Part shown: piece by piece, positions 24,670 to 34,151 of the stretch | Layout: each line of letters begins with the position of its first letter | Numbering within the stretch: the first letter of the stretch is position 1 | Assembly: GCF_014200305.1 (NCBI RefSeq) | Contig: NZ_JACHBL010000001.1 | Span: 248,001-312,000, forward strand | DNA: 64,000 nucleotides | Source of the DNA: Neomicrococcus lactis | GTDB taxonomy: Bacteria; Actinomycetota; Actinomycetes; Actinomycetales; Micrococcaceae | Direction: 5' to 3' | Program-made: the position numbers and the translations under genes | Notes under the pieces: model-generated | Seen by the model: only the letters and a program-made list of their open reading frames with translations | The model's database searches: none | What the model was told of the DNA's origin: nothing

Positions 24670-26085
24670 GTGACTCAAGTTCTCCCTACCGCAATCGTCA
24701 TTGGCGGCGGAATCGCAGGTCTGGTGGCCGCGCGTGAACTCGCGATTTCCGGTTTCGGCGTCACGGTCCTTGAAGCGGCCGATCACTTCGGCGGCAGCGT
24801 GTATTCGCACGAGCTGGCCGGACTGACGCTCGACGCCGGAGCCGAGTCCTTCGCGACGCGTTCCACCGCTGTCGCCGATCTCCTCAAAGATTTGGGCATC
24901 GAGCAGAGCATCGTGCCGCCGTTGCCCGGCGGCTCGTACCTCTACACCACGAATGCCCACGGCGAACCGGAAGCGTTCCCGTCGCCGCAATCCGGAATTA
25001 TGGGGATTCCCGGCGATCCGCAAGCCGAGGACGTCGTCGTCGTCATTGGTGAAGAAGCGGCCCGCGAGGCCGCCCGCGATCTCGATACCCCGGTGGATCC
25101 AGCGCTGCTCGAAGGACCGATCAGCTTTGGTGATTTGGTGCGAGCGCGCCTGGGCGAGACGATGCTGGAACGGCTTGTCACCCCTGTGGTTGCAGGTGTG
25201 CTTTCGGCGCATCCGGACGTTCTCGATGCGGATGCGGTCTCTCCTGGACTGCGCAAAGCCATGGCACGCGAGGGTTCTCTGTCGCGCGCTGCGGCGTCAT
25301 TGCGCAAGGCGGCTCCGGCAGGTTCTGCGGTCGCTGGTATTCACGGTGGCATGCGCATGCTGCCGGAAATCTTGGTGTCTGATCTGCGCGATCGCGGCGC
25401 CGAGTTGTTGCTCTCCGCGCCGGTGCAGTCCGTGACTCGTGGCGATGATGGTTCGTGGCGGATTGAAACTGCCGAGGATTCCTTTGCTACCGAAAAGCTA
25501 GTGGTAGCAACGGACGGTACGACGGCGGCCGGGTTGCTTTCGGCTGAATTTGCGGCTGCTGAGGCGGTGGTCCCGCAAGAGACGGGCGCTCCGATCGCGC
25601 TTGTCACGCTCATGGTGGACGCTCCTGAATTGGATAGTCATCCTCGTGGAACGGGATTGCTGGTGGCACCTGGAACGAAGGGTGTGACCGCAAAGGCTCT
25701 GACGCATGCGAGTGCCAAGTGGAAGTGGCTGGCTGAAGCGGCCGGTCCGGGAACGCACGTGGTGCGTTTGTCCTACGGGCGTTTGGATGATGCTGTCCCA
25801 GCAAACTTTGAGGATGAACGACTCATTGAAACCGGCATCAAGGATGCGAGTATTCTACTTGGTGTAGAACTTGCGTCCGCTGATGTGGTTGACGCCGATG
25901 TGGTGCGGTTTACCGGGGGATTGCCGTTCGCTACTCCGGGGCACCGTGCTGCAATGCAGGATCTGCGTGCGGCCGTCGAAGGCAACAACGAAGGCCTGCA
26001 ATTGGTAGGCGCGTGGCTGGCTGGAACCGGTTTGGCGGCGGTAGTGGCGGACACTCGAGGACGAGTTTCCGTGAACTCTCGCTGA
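24670..26085 (+). CDS. hemG: Coproporphyrinogen III / protoporphyrinogen oxidase (HemY/CgoX type)
   Basis: A 471-residue FAD enzyme. The GTG start lies one base after the hemE stop. The FAD-binding site is AIVIGGGIAGLVAARELAISGFGVTVLEA (residues about 9-37, here in part) with DAGAESFATRS near 55, and the C-terminal FAD segment NNEGLQLVGAWLAGTGLAAVV near 440. In actinobacteria with HemQ this enzyme oxidises coproporphyrinogen III to coproporphyrin III, using oxygen; the substrate is therefore inferred from its neighbours HemQ and HemH. Some databases would name it hemY or cgoX. The start in hemE seen in another frame is not used. Confidence 0.88.
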   Translation: MTQVLPTAIVIGGGIAGLVAARELAISGFGVTVLEAADHFGGSVYSHELAGLTLDAGAESFATRSTAVADLLKDLGIEQSIVPPLPGGSYLYTTNAHGEPEAFPSPQSGIMGIPGDPQAEDVVVVIGEEAAREAARDLDTPVDPALLEGPISFGDLVRARLGETMLERLVTPVVAGVLSAHPDVLDADAVSPGLRKAMAREGSLSRAAASLRKAAPAGSAVAGIHGGMRMLPEILVSDLRDRGAELLLSAPVQSVTRGDDGSWRIETAEDSFATEKLVVATDGTTAAGLLSAEFAAAEAVVPQETGAPIALVTLMVDAPELDSHPRGTGLLVAPGTKGVTAKALTHASAKWKWLAEAAGPGTHVVRLSYGRLDDAVPANFEDERLIETGIKDASILLGVELASADVVDADVVRFTGGLPFATPGHRAAMQDLRAAVEGNNEGLQLVGAWLAGTGLAAVVADTRGRVSVNSR

Positions 26086-26169
26086 ACTTTCAGCATCTGA
26101 CCGCGCACTCGCGATCGATACACCAGAATTGAGAGTACTGACATGGGTACCAAGAAAGAGGAAGAACAG

Positions 26170-26922
26170 ATGAGCGATCAGGACCAGCGTCCCGCAGCGA
26201 GCACGGGGTCCGACTACCGCCCAGAGCACTCCAGCCCAGTGATGGGCGAGCGGGCGCGTGAGAATGACACGTTCTACTACACGTTGTGGACTGTCTTCCG
26301 TCGTGGCGAGACCGATGGGGACCGTTCCGAAGGCGTCGATGCTTTCGACACCTTGGTCAATGAACTCAAGAAGCAGGACGTGATTGTTCGCGGCGCGTAC
26401 GATGTATCCGCGATGCGTGAAGACGCTGACGTCATGGTGTGGCTGCACGGAGCATCGTTTGAAAGCCTGCAGTCTGCTGTCCGCCAGATTCGCCGCTCCT
26501 ACTTGTTCGACGGCACGGAAATTTCGTGGTCTTCCTTCGGTGTGCACCGCGAGGCCGAGTTCGCTAAGGATCACAGCCCGGCATTTGCTCGTGGCTTGGA
26601 GCCTCTCGAATGGCTTTGCGTGTACCCGTTCGTGCGCTCGCACGACTGGTACCTCTTGGATCCGAAGGAACGCGGCAAGATGCTGCGCGATCACGGCATC
26701 TTAGGCCGCGACTTCCCCATGGTCCAGGCCAATACCGTGGCAGCCTTCGCTTTGGGCGACTACGAGTGGATGATTGCTCTGGAAGCTCCGGATGTCATTG
26801 ACCTCGTGGATATGATGCGTCACTTGCGTTACACGGACGCTCGCAACCACGTCCGTGAAGAAACCCCGTTCTACACGGGTAAGCGAATCTCTACTGCAGA
26901 GATCGCAGAAGTTTTGCGCTAA
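26170..26922 (+). CDS. hemQ: Coproheme decarboxylase (HemQ/ChdC)
   Basis: A 250-residue chlorite-dismutase-fold enzyme that converts coproheme to heme b with peroxide. I chose the ATG after AAAGAGGAAGAACAG; an upstream ATG at 26143 merely reads this purine-rich site as KKEEEQ. The residues that I recall as key in the C. diphtheriae enzyme (His118, Tyr135, Trp143, His158) are matched here with identical spacing: His135 (KDHSPAF), Tyr152 (CVYPF), Trp160 (HDWY) and His175 (RDHG). This is the actinobacterial type with a distal His in place of Gln. Together with HemH and HemG it fixes the pathway as coproporphyrin dependent. Confidence 0.9.
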   Translation: MSDQDQRPAASTGSDYRPEHSSPVMGERARENDTFYYTLWTVFRRGETDGDRSEGVDAFDTLVNELKKQDVIVRGAYDVSAMREDADVMVWLHGASFESLQSAVRQIRRSYLFDGTEISWSSFGVHREAEFAKDHSPAFARGLEPLEWLCVYPFVRSHDWYLLDPKERGKMLRDHGILGRDFPMVQANTVAAFALGDYEWMIALEAPDVIDLVDMMRHLRYTDARNHVREETPFYTGKRISTAEIAEVLR

Positions 26923-27015
26923 TTAACCATTCGGCGGCTCGTCCCATGCGTGGGATAAGCCCCGTTTGCAGATGGCTGGACGAACGAATTTCAAGTAGAT
27001 CTGGAGAGCACTCAA

Positions 27016-28215
27016 ATGAGCACTGCTGAAGTTAACGAACGAGGAGTCATGTCTCCTAAGCCGTACGACGCGATCCTGTTGGCATCCTTTGGCGGCCCCG
27101 AGGGCCAGGACGACGTCATCCCGTTTTTGCGTAACGTGACCAGAGGCCGCGGCATCCCGGACGAGCGTCTTGAGGAAGTCGCCACGCACTACCGTGCCAA
27201 CGGAGGCGTGAGCCCCATCAACGCGCAGAACCGTGCTCTCAAGGCAGCGCTCGAAGCAGAGCTTGCTGTCCAGAGCATCGACATTCCCGTGTACTGGGGC
27301 AACCGCAACTGGGATCCGTTCATCCAGTCAACTCTTGAAGAGATGTATGAAAAGGGACATCGCCGTGTCCTCATGCTCTCCACGAGCGCTTACTCCGGCT
27401 ACTCCAGCTGCCGCCAGTACCGTGAGGACGCTGGCGTTGCCCTTCGTGCTTCCGGCCTTGAAGGCAAGCTCGAAGTGGACAAAGTTCGCCAGTACTTCAA
27501 CACACCCGGCTTCATCGAGCCTTCTGTCGACGGTCTGAAGGCTGCGATCGCCGATGTCCGTCAGCAACTTGCCGAAACCGGTAACCCAGATGGCCGCATC
27601 ACCGTAGTCTTCGCGACGCACTCGATTCCTACCTCTGACGCCGAAGCCGCTGGACCCAAGGACAAGTCTTACCTTGACGGTGTCTTCCCAGTCAGCGAGT
27701 GGAAGGCAACAGACCTCTACAGCGCTCAGCACTTGGCTGTCGCTGAAGAAATCATGTCTCGCGTTCCGGAAGCCGCAGGCCTCGAGCACACGCTCGTGTT
27801 CCAGTCCCGCTCCGGCGCGCCACATGTTCCATGGCTTGAGCCGGACATCAACGATGCCTTCGAGGAATACAAGAAGGACGGCGTGGCAGGAGTGATCGTC
27901 ATGCCGATCGGCTTTGTTTCGGATCACATGGAAGTGGTCTGGGACTTGGACACTGAGGCCAAGGACACGGCTGCTGAGCTGGGACTCGCATTCCACCGCG
28001 CACCGACCGCTGGCACCCACCCGGCCTTCGTCTCCGGACTTGTAGAACTGATCAAGGAACGCCTCGGTACCTCCACCGAACGCGTTGCCGCCACCACGTG
28101 TGGCGCTTGGTTCGACGTCTGCCGTCCAGAGTGCTGCGTCAAGGTCATGCGCGACGGCACCACGAAGCCAACCATCGCTGCCGTGGACGCCGAAGTGAAG
28201 GCGCCTGCGCTGTGA
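27016..28215 (+). CDS. hemH: Coproporphyrin ferrochelatase (HemH/CpfC)
   Basis: A 399-residue enzyme that inserts iron into coproporphyrin III in this pathway. The catalytic His202 (FATHSIP) and Glu306 (SDHMEVVWD) are present. It carries Cys132 (SSCRQY) and a C-terminal Cys group, Cys362, Cys369, Cys372 and Cys373 (TTCGAWFDVCRPECC), the pattern of actinobacterial ferrochelatases with a [2Fe-2S] cluster. I start at the ATG after GGAGAGCACTCAA; a second ATG at 27049 (MSPKPYD) also has a ribosome site. It overlaps hemC by four bases (GTGA). Confidence 0.92.
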   Translation: MSTAEVNERGVMSPKPYDAILLASFGGPEGQDDVIPFLRNVTRGRGIPDERLEEVATHYRANGGVSPINAQNRALKAALEAELAVQSIDIPVYWGNRNWDPFIQSTLEEMYEKGHRRVLMLSTSAYSGYSSCRQYREDAGVALRASGLEGKLEVDKVRQYFNTPGFIEPSVDGLKAAIADVRQQLAETGNPDGRITVVFATHSIPTSDAEAAGPKDKSYLDGVFPVSEWKATDLYSAQHLAVAEEIMSRVPEAAGLEHTLVFQSRSGAPHVPWLEPDINDAFEEYKKDGVAGVIVMPIGFVSDHMEVVWDLDTEAKDTAAELGLAFHRAPTAGTHPAFVSGLVELIKERLGTSTERVAATTCGAWFDVCRPECCVKVMRDGTTKPTIAAVDAEVKAPAL

Positions 28216-29252
28216 CCACATCTTCAACCGACCCCGGCATGCCACGTACCCAGTTCAGGGTAGGCACGCGAGGTTCCGCGCTCGCAGTCACGCAGTCCAC
28301 GGCCACGGCCGAGCTCATCTCGGGCGCAAGTAGTCTGGGCTTTGAGCTGGTGCAAGTCAAGACCGAAGGTGACATCGTCATCGGTCCGCTGGCCCAGCTG
28401 GGCGGCACCGGCGTCTTCGCGGCGGCTCTCCGTGTGTCCTTGCTCGAGGGCAAGTGCGACCTCGCCGTCCACTCCCTCAAGGACTTGCCCACGGCACAGC
28501 CCGAGGGCTTGGTCATCGCGACGGTTCCGGCTCGCGCCGACGTGCGCGACGCCTTGTGCGCTCGCGACGGACTCACGCTCGATAACCTCCCCACCAACGC
28601 CAAGGTCGGCACGGGTTCGCCTCGTCGCGCGGCGCAGTTGTTGGTGGCTCGGCCAGATCTGCAGATCGTGGATATTCGCGGCAACGTTCCGACGCGCCTC
28701 GCTCGCGTCTTCGGTGAGGACCAGAGCCTAGTCGACGTCGGTGTCGGCGGAGAGCTCCGCTCCGACCTGGACGCTGTGGTGTTGGCAACCGCTGGCCTAG
28801 AACGCTTGGGACTCGAACGCTTCATCACCGAGCGCCTCGATCCATCGATCGTCTTGCCTGCACCGGGTCAGGGGGCCCTCGCGATCGAGTGCTGCCCCGA
28901 GACGGCCATGAGCGGAGACACGCTCAGCGGCGCGCTCTCGACCGTCGAAGACCAAGCCGCCCGCTGGGAAGTCACCGCCGAACGTGCCCTCTTGGGTTAC
29001 CTCGAGGCAGGTTGCGCAGCCCCCATCGGTGCACTCGGCCGATTCAGCCTCGGTTCGGAGGAAAGCTCAGTCTCCGTGGCCGGCGTCCTCACACTTGAAG
29101 CTGTTGCCTGCGCGCCGGACGGGTCCAAGATGATGCGCCGTCGTACTCAGAAAACCGTCACCTCGCTCGCCGACGCACGGGCGCTCGGCGTGGCACTCGC
29201 GGAAGAGTTGCTGGCCAACGGGGCCGCGGAACTCGCCGGACTGAAGAAGTAG
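28212..29252 (+). CDS. hemC: Porphobilinogen deaminase (hydroxymethylbilane synthase)
   Basis: A 346-residue enzyme that joins four porphobilinogens into hydroxymethylbilane. The start is a GTG overlapping the stop of hemH (GTGA); an ATG nine codons later (MPRTQF) is also possible. Family motifs: RVGTRGSALAVTQS near 15, LAVHSLKDLPT near 85 (catalytic Asp in the KDLP segment), GTGSPRRAAQLL near 131, DIRGNVPTRL near 153, and the dipyrromethane-cofactor Cys in LEAGCAAPIGALG near 265. It is followed by hemD after 13 bases. Confidence 0.92.
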   Translation: MTTSSTDPGMPRTQFRVGTRGSALAVTQSTATAELISGASSLGFELVQVKTEGDIVIGPLAQLGGTGVFAAALRVSLLEGKCDLAVHSLKDLPTAQPEGLVIATVPARADVRDALCARDGLTLDNLPTNAKVGTGSPRRAAQLLVARPDLQIVDIRGNVPTRLARVFGEDQSLVDVGVGGELRSDLDAVVLATAGLERLGLERFITERLDPSIVLPAPGQGALAIECCPETAMSGDTLSGALSTVEDQAARWEVTAERALLGYLEAGCAAPIGALGRFSLGSEESSVSVAGVLTLEAVACAPDGSKMMRRRTQKTVTSLADARALGVALAEELLANGAAELAGLKK

Positions 29253-29265
29253 GCCGGCTCAGGAC

Positions 29266-30147
29266 ATGCGCGTTGCGGTATTGCGAAGTGTGGACCGAGC
29301 GGGTGCCTTCGTGACGGAAATTCGGAACGCGGGCCACACGCCCGTGGTCTGCCCACTGATTGATTTCGAATTTCCGGCCAGCACGACGGCGATCGACGGC
29401 TCACTTTCGCGATGGCTTGCGGGAGAGTTTGATGCGGCGATCTTCACGTCCATCACCACGGTCCGCGCGCTCAAGCAACGAGCCTTTGCTCTTGATGGCC
29501 TCGATTCGTCGGGGGAGAGCAGCTTGTGGAAGCGGCCAGCGGGGCAGCTCGTGGCTGTGGGTGATCCCACGCGTCGGGCGCTTGAGGCCGAAGGTTTTAC
29601 GGTGGACCGGATGCCCGCCGAAGAGCAATCAGCGCAAGGAATTCTGGCGCTCTTGGCGCAAGAACCGTTGCGCTCTGCAGATGGATCCGCGGCTCGCGTG
29701 TTCTTGCCGCACGCCAACTTGGCCGATCCGGCTCTCGAGCGTGGACTGCAAGAACTTGGCTATGAGGTGGAAGCAGTTGACGCCTATCTGACCGTGGACG
29801 CGCCAGCAGATCATGCCCGCCGCGTCACAGCGCCACTGAAGGTAGCGAGTGCCGGGGCGGGCGGCGTCGTACTGGAGGAAAGTACTCAGCTGGAACCGCA
29901 AGAATTAGCGCAACTGGCACGCGAGGGAGGCCTCGATGCGGTGTTGCTGACGTCGCCGTCCATCGCGCGAAAGTTCGCGGAGCTGGTGGGGGAGATTCCT
30001 GCTTCGATGCAACTCGTGGCGATCGGTAAGAGTACCGGTGCCGAAATTGAGCGGCTAGGCCTACGGCTGGCTGGCATTGCGGAACGGCCGGACGCCGCGT
30101 CCATGATGGCCGCGCTGACCAAAGATTTGAAGACCAAGAATTCGTGA
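29266..30147 (+). CDS. hemD: Uroporphyrinogen-III synthase
   Basis: A 293-residue protein of the rapidly diverging HemD family, which closes hydroxymethylbilane with inversion of ring D. It is identified by its two-lobe pattern: [35 protein letters not shown] at the start (shown in part by VLRSVDRAG), [13 protein letters not shown] near 61, [21 protein letters not shown] near 225, and [17 protein letters not shown] near 249. Its place between hemC and hemB supports this. One copy of the recurrent GCGGCGTCGTACT motif lies within the gene. Confidence 0.85.
   Translation: MRVAVLRSVDRAGAFVTEIRNAGHTPVVCPLIDFEFPASTTAIDGSLSRWLAGEFDAAIFTSITTVRALKQRAFALDGLDSSGESSLWKRPAGQLVAVGDPTRRALEAEGFTVDRMPAEEQSAQGILALLAQEPLRSADGSAARVFLPHANLADPALERGLQELGYEVEAVDAYLTVDAPADHARRVTAPLKVASAGAGGVVLEESTQLEPQELAQLAREGGLDAVLLTSPSIARKFAELVGEIPASMQLVAIGKSTGAEIERLGLRLAGIAERPDAASMMAALTKDLKTKNS
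29861..29873 (+). repeat. Recurrent motif GCGGCGTCGTACT, copy 3
   Basis: 13 of the 14 bases match; the last T is G here. It lies in hemD, in codons for GGVVLE, where the protein family shows no need for it. Confidence 0.6.
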
Positions 30148-30163
30148 ACTGAAAGGGATCATC

Positions 30164-31147
30164 ATGAATTTTCCTGCGGTACGCCCGCGTCGCTTGCGTG
30201 CGACCCCGGCCATGCGCCGACTCGTGGCCGAAGTGAAGATGCAGCCACAAGAGCTGATTCTGCCTGCGTTCATTCGCGAAGGCATTACCGAGCCGAACCC
30301 GATCACCTCCATGCCGGGCGTCGTCCAGCACACTGAGGACACGCTGCGCCGTGCGGCCGTGGAAGCTGTCGAGAATGGACTCGGCGGCATCATGCTGTTC
30401 GGTATTCCCACCGAGCGTGACGCTCGCGGAACCGCGGGCATCGATCCAAACGGCATTTTGAACCGTGGCATAAAGGCTGTGCGTGAAGAGGTCGGCGATG
30501 ACCTGGTCATCATGTCTGACGTTTGCCTCGACGAGTTCACCGATCACGGACACTGCGGCGTACTGGCCGCTGACGGTTCCGTGGATAACGACGCCACCCT
30601 GGAAATCTATGGCGAAATGGCCGTCGTGCAGGCCCAGGCCGGCGCTCACGTGCTGGGCCCGTCCGGAATGATGGACGGCCAGATCGCCGTCATGCGTCAG
30701 GCCTTGGACGAGGCAGGACTGCAGAACACCACGATTCTTGCCTACGCCGCGAAGTACGCGTCCGCGTTCTACGGACCGTTCCGCGAGGCCGTGGATTCGC
30801 AGCTCCAGGGCGACCGCCGCACCTACCAGATGGATCCGTCCAACCGCCGGGAAGCCATCCGCGAAGTCGAGCTGGACCTTGCTGAAGGAGCGGACATGGT
30901 GATGGTGAAGCCGGCCATGAGCTACTTGGACATCCTCTCCGATGTGGCCGAGATGTCTCCGGTTCCTGTCTCCGCTTACCAAATCTCTGGCGAATACGCG
31001 ATGATCGAGGCTGCCTCGGCGAACGGCTGGATTGATCGCCGTGCCTCCATCATGGAATCCGTGCTCAGCATCCGCCGGGCTGGAGCCGATACTGTTTTGA
31101 CATACTGGGCGAACGAAGTCGCTCAATGGCTACGTGAAGGACGATAA
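30164..31147 (+). CDS. hemB: Delta-aminolevulinic acid dehydratase (porphobilinogen synthase)
   Basis: A 327-residue enzyme that condenses two 5-aminolevulinates into porphobilinogen. The two active-site lysines are Lys197 ([13 protein letters not shown]) and Lys249 (MVKPAMSY). The metal-site segment reads [14 protein letters not shown] with Cys121, His129 and Cys131, suggesting a zinc-binding or mixed-metal type, not the Asp-rich magnesium-only type. The start codon follows GAAAGGGATCATC. It abuts hemL with no gap. Confidence 0.94.
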   Translation: MNFPAVRPRRLRATPAMRRLVAEVKMQPQELILPAFIREGITEPNPITSMPGVVQHTEDTLRRAAVEAVENGLGGIMLFGIPTERDARGTAGIDPNGILNRGIKAVREEVGDDLVIMSDVCLDEFTDHGHCGVLAADGSVDNDATLEIYGEMAVVQAQAGAHVLGPSGMMDGQIAVMRQALDEAGLQNTTILAYAAKYASAFYGPFREAVDSQLQGDRRTYQMDPSNRREAIREVELDLAEGADMVMVKPAMSYLDILSDVAEMSPVPVSAYQISGEYAMIEAASANGWIDRRASIMESVLSIRRAGADTVLTYWANEVAQWLREGR

Positions 31148-32461
31148 ATGACGAAGTCTTCTGAATACTTCGAGACCGCGCTCCACCTCATGCCAGGCGG
31201 CGTGAATTCGCCCGTCCGCGCTTTCGGCTCCGTGGGCGGTGTGCCGCCGTTCATGTACTCCGCACGCGGCCCGTACCTCACGGACGTTGACGGCAAAGAG
31301 TACGTAGATCTCGTGTGCTCGTGGGGTCCTGCGCTGTTGGGCCACTCGCATCCTGAGGTCATCGCTGCGGTTCAGGAAGCTGTGTCTCGCGGCCTGTCCT
31401 TCGGCGCCTCGACGCCGGATGAGTCTCGTTTGGCCGAGCACATCATGAAGCGCGTTCCCGGCGTGGAGCGCGTGCGCATGGTGTCTACCGGCACCGAGGC
31501 CACCATGACGGCCGTGCGCTTGGCACGTGGCTACACGGGCCGCGATCTCATCATCAAGTTCGCTGGCTGCTACCACGGTCACTTGGACGCGTTGTTGGCT
31601 CAGGCCGGTTCCGGCGTTGCGACGTTGGCCTTGCCGGGATCTGCCGGTGTCACGGCAGCGACGGCCGCTGAGACCTTGGTGCTCCCATACAACGACCTCG
31701 AGGCTGTCCGCGCGGCATTCGCCGAGCACGGTGACCGCATCGCCGCCGTTATTACCGAGGCCGCTCCGGCCAACATGGGCGTGGTGACTCCGGGCGATGG
31801 CTTCAACGCTGGTCTGGCTCGCATCACGTCTGAAAATGGCGCCCTGCTCATCGTCGACGAAGTCTTGACGGGCTTCCGTACTGGTCCTTCCGGTTACTGG
31901 GGCCTCACGGGTGCAGCCGAGGGCTGGACGCCTGACCTCTTCACTTTCGGCAAGGTTATTGGTGGCGGCATGCCTGCCGCTGCCGTGGGTGGCCGCGCCG
32001 AGGTCATGGACAAGCTCGCACCGGTGGGCCCGGTTTACCAGGCTGGCACGTTGTCCGGTAACCCTGTGGCGATGGCTGCTGGCGTTGCCACCATGACCCT
32101 CGCCGATGACCGCGTGTACCAGACGGTGGACGCTCGCTCCTTGCAGCTCTCCACCGCTTTGTCCGAGGCCCTGAACGCCGCTGGTGTGGATCACTCCATC
32201 CAGCACGCCGGCAACTTGTTCTCGGTAGCGTTCGGTACCTCCGAGAGCGGAGTGCACAACTACGCCGACGCGTTGGCCCAAGAGGGCTTCCGCTACGCGC
32301 CGTTCTTCCACTCCATGCTGGATTCGGGCGTCTACTTGCCACCAAGCGTGTTCGAGGCATGGTTCTTGTCTTCCGCGCACGACGACGCCGCGATGGATCG
32401 CATTATCAGCGCACTTCCCGCAGCTGCAGAAGCAGCTGCTCGTGCCACTCCGGCTGCGTAA
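31148..32461 (+). CDS. hemL: Glutamate-1-semialdehyde 2,1-aminomutase
   Basis: A 437-residue fold-type I PLP enzyme that converts glutamate-1-semialdehyde to 5-aminolevulinate, using the product of HemA. The PLP lysine is Lys269 in [18 protein letters not shown]. Other family segments are [12 protein letters not shown] near 16-27, [17 protein letters not shown]-type text ([18 protein letters not shown] near 117), and DEVLTGFR near 237. It is the last gene of the plus-strand heme operon, directly after hemB, and is followed by two strong hairpins. Confidence 0.94.
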   Translation: MTKSSEYFETALHLMPGGVNSPVRAFGSVGGVPPFMYSARGPYLTDVDGKEYVDLVCSWGPALLGHSHPEVIAAVQEAVSRGLSFGASTPDESRLAEHIMKRVPGVERVRMVSTGTEATMTAVRLARGYTGRDLIIKFAGCYHGHLDALLAQAGSGVATLALPGSAGVTAATAAETLVLPYNDLEAVRAAFAEHGDRIAAVITEAAPANMGVVTPGDGFNAGLARITSENGALLIVDEVLTGFRTGPSGYWGLTGAAEGWTPDLFTFGKVIGGGMPAAAVGGRAEVMDKLAPVGPVYQAGTLSGNPVAMAAGVATMTLADDRVYQTVDARSLQLSTALSEALNAAGVDHSIQHAGNLFSVAFGTSESGVHNYADALAQEGFRYAPFFHSMLDSGVYLPPSVFEAWFLSSAHDDAAMDRIISALPAAAEAAARATPAA

Positions 32462-32464
32462 CGT

Positions 32465-32494
32465 CTGAGGGTTGTGCCTTCCTACAACCCTCAG
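32465..32494 (+). terminator. First hairpin after hemL
   Basis: CTGAGGGTTGT pairs perfectly with ACAACCCTCAG (11 pairs, 8-base loop). There is no T run directly after it; it probably acts with the next hairpin. Confidence 0.55.
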
Positions 32495-32500
32495 AAGTAC

Positions 32501-32537
32501 GAGAAGGGCCCCGAGCGATGCGCTCGGGGCCCTTCTC
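32501..32537. terminator. Strong bidirectional terminator between hemL and metQ
   Basis: GAGAAGGGCCCCGAGCG and its exact complement form a 17-pair stem with a three-base loop (ATG). It lies between convergent operons (hemE-hemL and metNIQ) and can serve both. T content after it is poor, as is common in high G+C actinobacteria. Confidence 0.85.
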
Positions 32538-32559
32538 TATGTGGTGCGTTATGCACCGA

Positions 32560-33408
32560 TTAGGAAGCTGGAATAACGTCGCCGGATGGCCACGTGTCTT
32601 CGATGTACTTCTTGACCTCGTCAGAGTGCAAGAGCTCGTCGAGCTTCTTTACACCTTCAGACTGTTCACCGGTGCGCCAAGCCAGGAAGTTGGCGTATGG
32701 GTTGTTCTCGGTGGACTCAACGATCAGCGCGTCCTTCGTGGACATGCCGGCCTGAAGGATGTAGTTGCCGTTGATGATGGCAAGGTCGATCTTTGGATCC
32801 TTAGCGACCTGAACCAAGATTTCTGGCTGGTTCTCTTCGAACTTGAGCTTCTTAGGGTTCTGAGCGTCCGTCAAGGTCAGGGCTGCGGAGTCATCTGCGA
32901 TGTCCTTGAGCAAGCCAGCAGCTTCGAGCATCTTCAATGCGCGTGGCTGGTTACCTGGGTCATTGGTGATGCCGATGGTTGCGCCATCAGGAATCTCTTC
33001 GACCGTCTTGTACTTCTCGGAGAAGCCTGCGTAAGGCTCGATGTGAACGCCGGTGCCGTGCTCAAACTTGTAGCCCTTGGTCTTCACCTGATCGTTGAAG
33101 AACGGCTCGTGCATGAAGTAGTTGGCGTCAACGCTGCCTTCGCTCAAGGCGATGTTTGGCGTCTGGTAGTCATCAAATTCCTTGATGTCCAAGTCGATGC
33201 CAGCTTCCTTAGCAAGGTTCTGGTCTACGAATTCGAGGATCTTGGCGTGTGGAACTGGGTTTGCTCCAACCTTGACTACCGTGACTCCGCCAGAGCTTGC
33301 CGAACCGGCTGCCGTGGAGGAGTTTGAAGGGGTGCCGGAAGCGCCGCAAGCGGTCAAAGAGACAGCTGCCGCGATCGAGGCGAGGGACAAAATGAGCTTG
33401 TTGCGCAT
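32560..33408 (-). CDS. metQ: Methionine-binding lipoprotein MetQ
   Basis: A 282-residue NlpA-family solute-binding lipoprotein. The signal peptide ends at lipobox LTAC with Cys21, followed by a Ser, Gly and Thr-rich linker. The NlpA fold is seen in VKVGANPVPHAKILEFVDQNLAKEAGIDLDIKEF (in part: VGANPVPHAKILEF near 46), SVDANYFMHEPFF near 94, and TIGITNDPGNQPRALKMLEAAGL near 146. It captures methionine outside the membrane for MetNI. It is the last gene of the minus-strand metNIQ set, separated from metI by 61 bases. Confidence 0.9.
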   Translation of the reverse strand: MRNKLILSLASIAAAVSLTACGASGTPSNSSTAAGSASSGGVTVVKVGANPVPHAKILEFVDQNLAKEAGIDLDIKEFDDYQTPNIALSEGSVDANYFMHEPFFNDQVKTKGYKFEHGTGVHIEPYAGFSEKYKTVEEIPDGATIGITNDPGNQPRALKMLEAAGLLKDIADDSAALTLTDAQNPKKLKFEENQPEILVQVAKDPKIDLAIINGNYILQAGMSTKDALIVESTENNPYANFLAWRTGEQSEGVKKLDELLHSDEVKKYIEDTWPSGDVIPAS

Positions 33409-33469
33409 TGAGCTTCCTTTGTGATGAGAGATAAATAAATTAGTGATGTGTGTGATGCGAGAAAAGTGT

Positions 33470-34150
33470 TTAGCGGTGATCCACGGCGCGAGCGATGCGG
33501 TCGCCGATGATCTGAATCAGCTGTACCAAGACCACCATGATTACGATTGTCACGATCATGACGGTGGTGTCGAAGCGCTGGTAACCGTAGTTGTAGGCGA
33601 GACGGCCGAGACCGCCACCACCGATGAGGCCAGCCATCGCTGAGTAACCAACAAGCATGACCAGCGTGGTGGTGATGCCGGAGATGATTCCGGGTAAGGA
33701 CTCGGGAAGCAGAACCTTCTTGATGATCTGCATTCGAGTTGAACCCATGACCTGTGCGGCGTCGATCTTTCCTGCGTTGACTTCGCGCAGAGCGACCTCA
33801 ACCAAACGGGAGAAGAACGGAACCGTTGCAATCGTCAAGGACACCGTGGCCGCAATAGGACCAATGGCCGTTCCCACCAATAGCTGGGTGAACGGAATCA
33901 AGGCCACCATGAGGATTGCGTAGGGGATCGATCGCGTGATGTTCACGATGATGTTGGACAGAATCGCGTGAAGCCACGGTACGGGAGCAAGCCCGCCGGG
34001 ACGAGACGTGAAGAGCAGGATGCCAAGAGGCAGACCAATAAGGATCGTCAAAACACCCGAGATGGAAATCATCTGCAAGGTTTCGCCGAGTGCAGGTAAG
34101 AGAGCCCGCGAAATTCCAGGATTAGCAAAGAATGCGTTCAACCAGTCCAC
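33470..34150 (-). CDS. metI: Methionine ABC transporter permease MetI
   Basis: A 226-residue permease with five apparent membrane segments. It has the FANPGISRALLPALGETLQMISISG entry (in part) and the ATPase-docking segment AAQVMGSTRMQIIKKVLLPESLPGI near residues 134-158. The C-terminal LIGGGGLGRLAYNYGYQRFDT near 176-196 is a MetI signature. It starts one base downstream of the metN stop and is probably coupled to it. Confidence 0.9.
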   Translation of the reverse strand: MDWLNAFFANPGISRALLPALGETLQMISISGVLTILIGLPLGILLFTSRPGGLAPVPWLHAILSNIIVNITRSIPYAILMVALIPFTQLLVGTAIGPIAATVSLTIATVPFFSRLVEVALREVNAGKIDAAQVMGSTRMQIIKKVLLPESLPGIISGITTTLVMLVGYSAMAGLIGGGGLGRLAYNYGYQRFDTTVMIVTIVIMVVLVQLIQIIGDRIARAVDHR

Positions 34151-34151
34151 G

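Noticed and set aside
32465-32537. Possible CRISPR or repeat cluster after hemL
   Set aside because: The repeats are two unrelated inverted repeats (terminators), not direct repeats with spacers.
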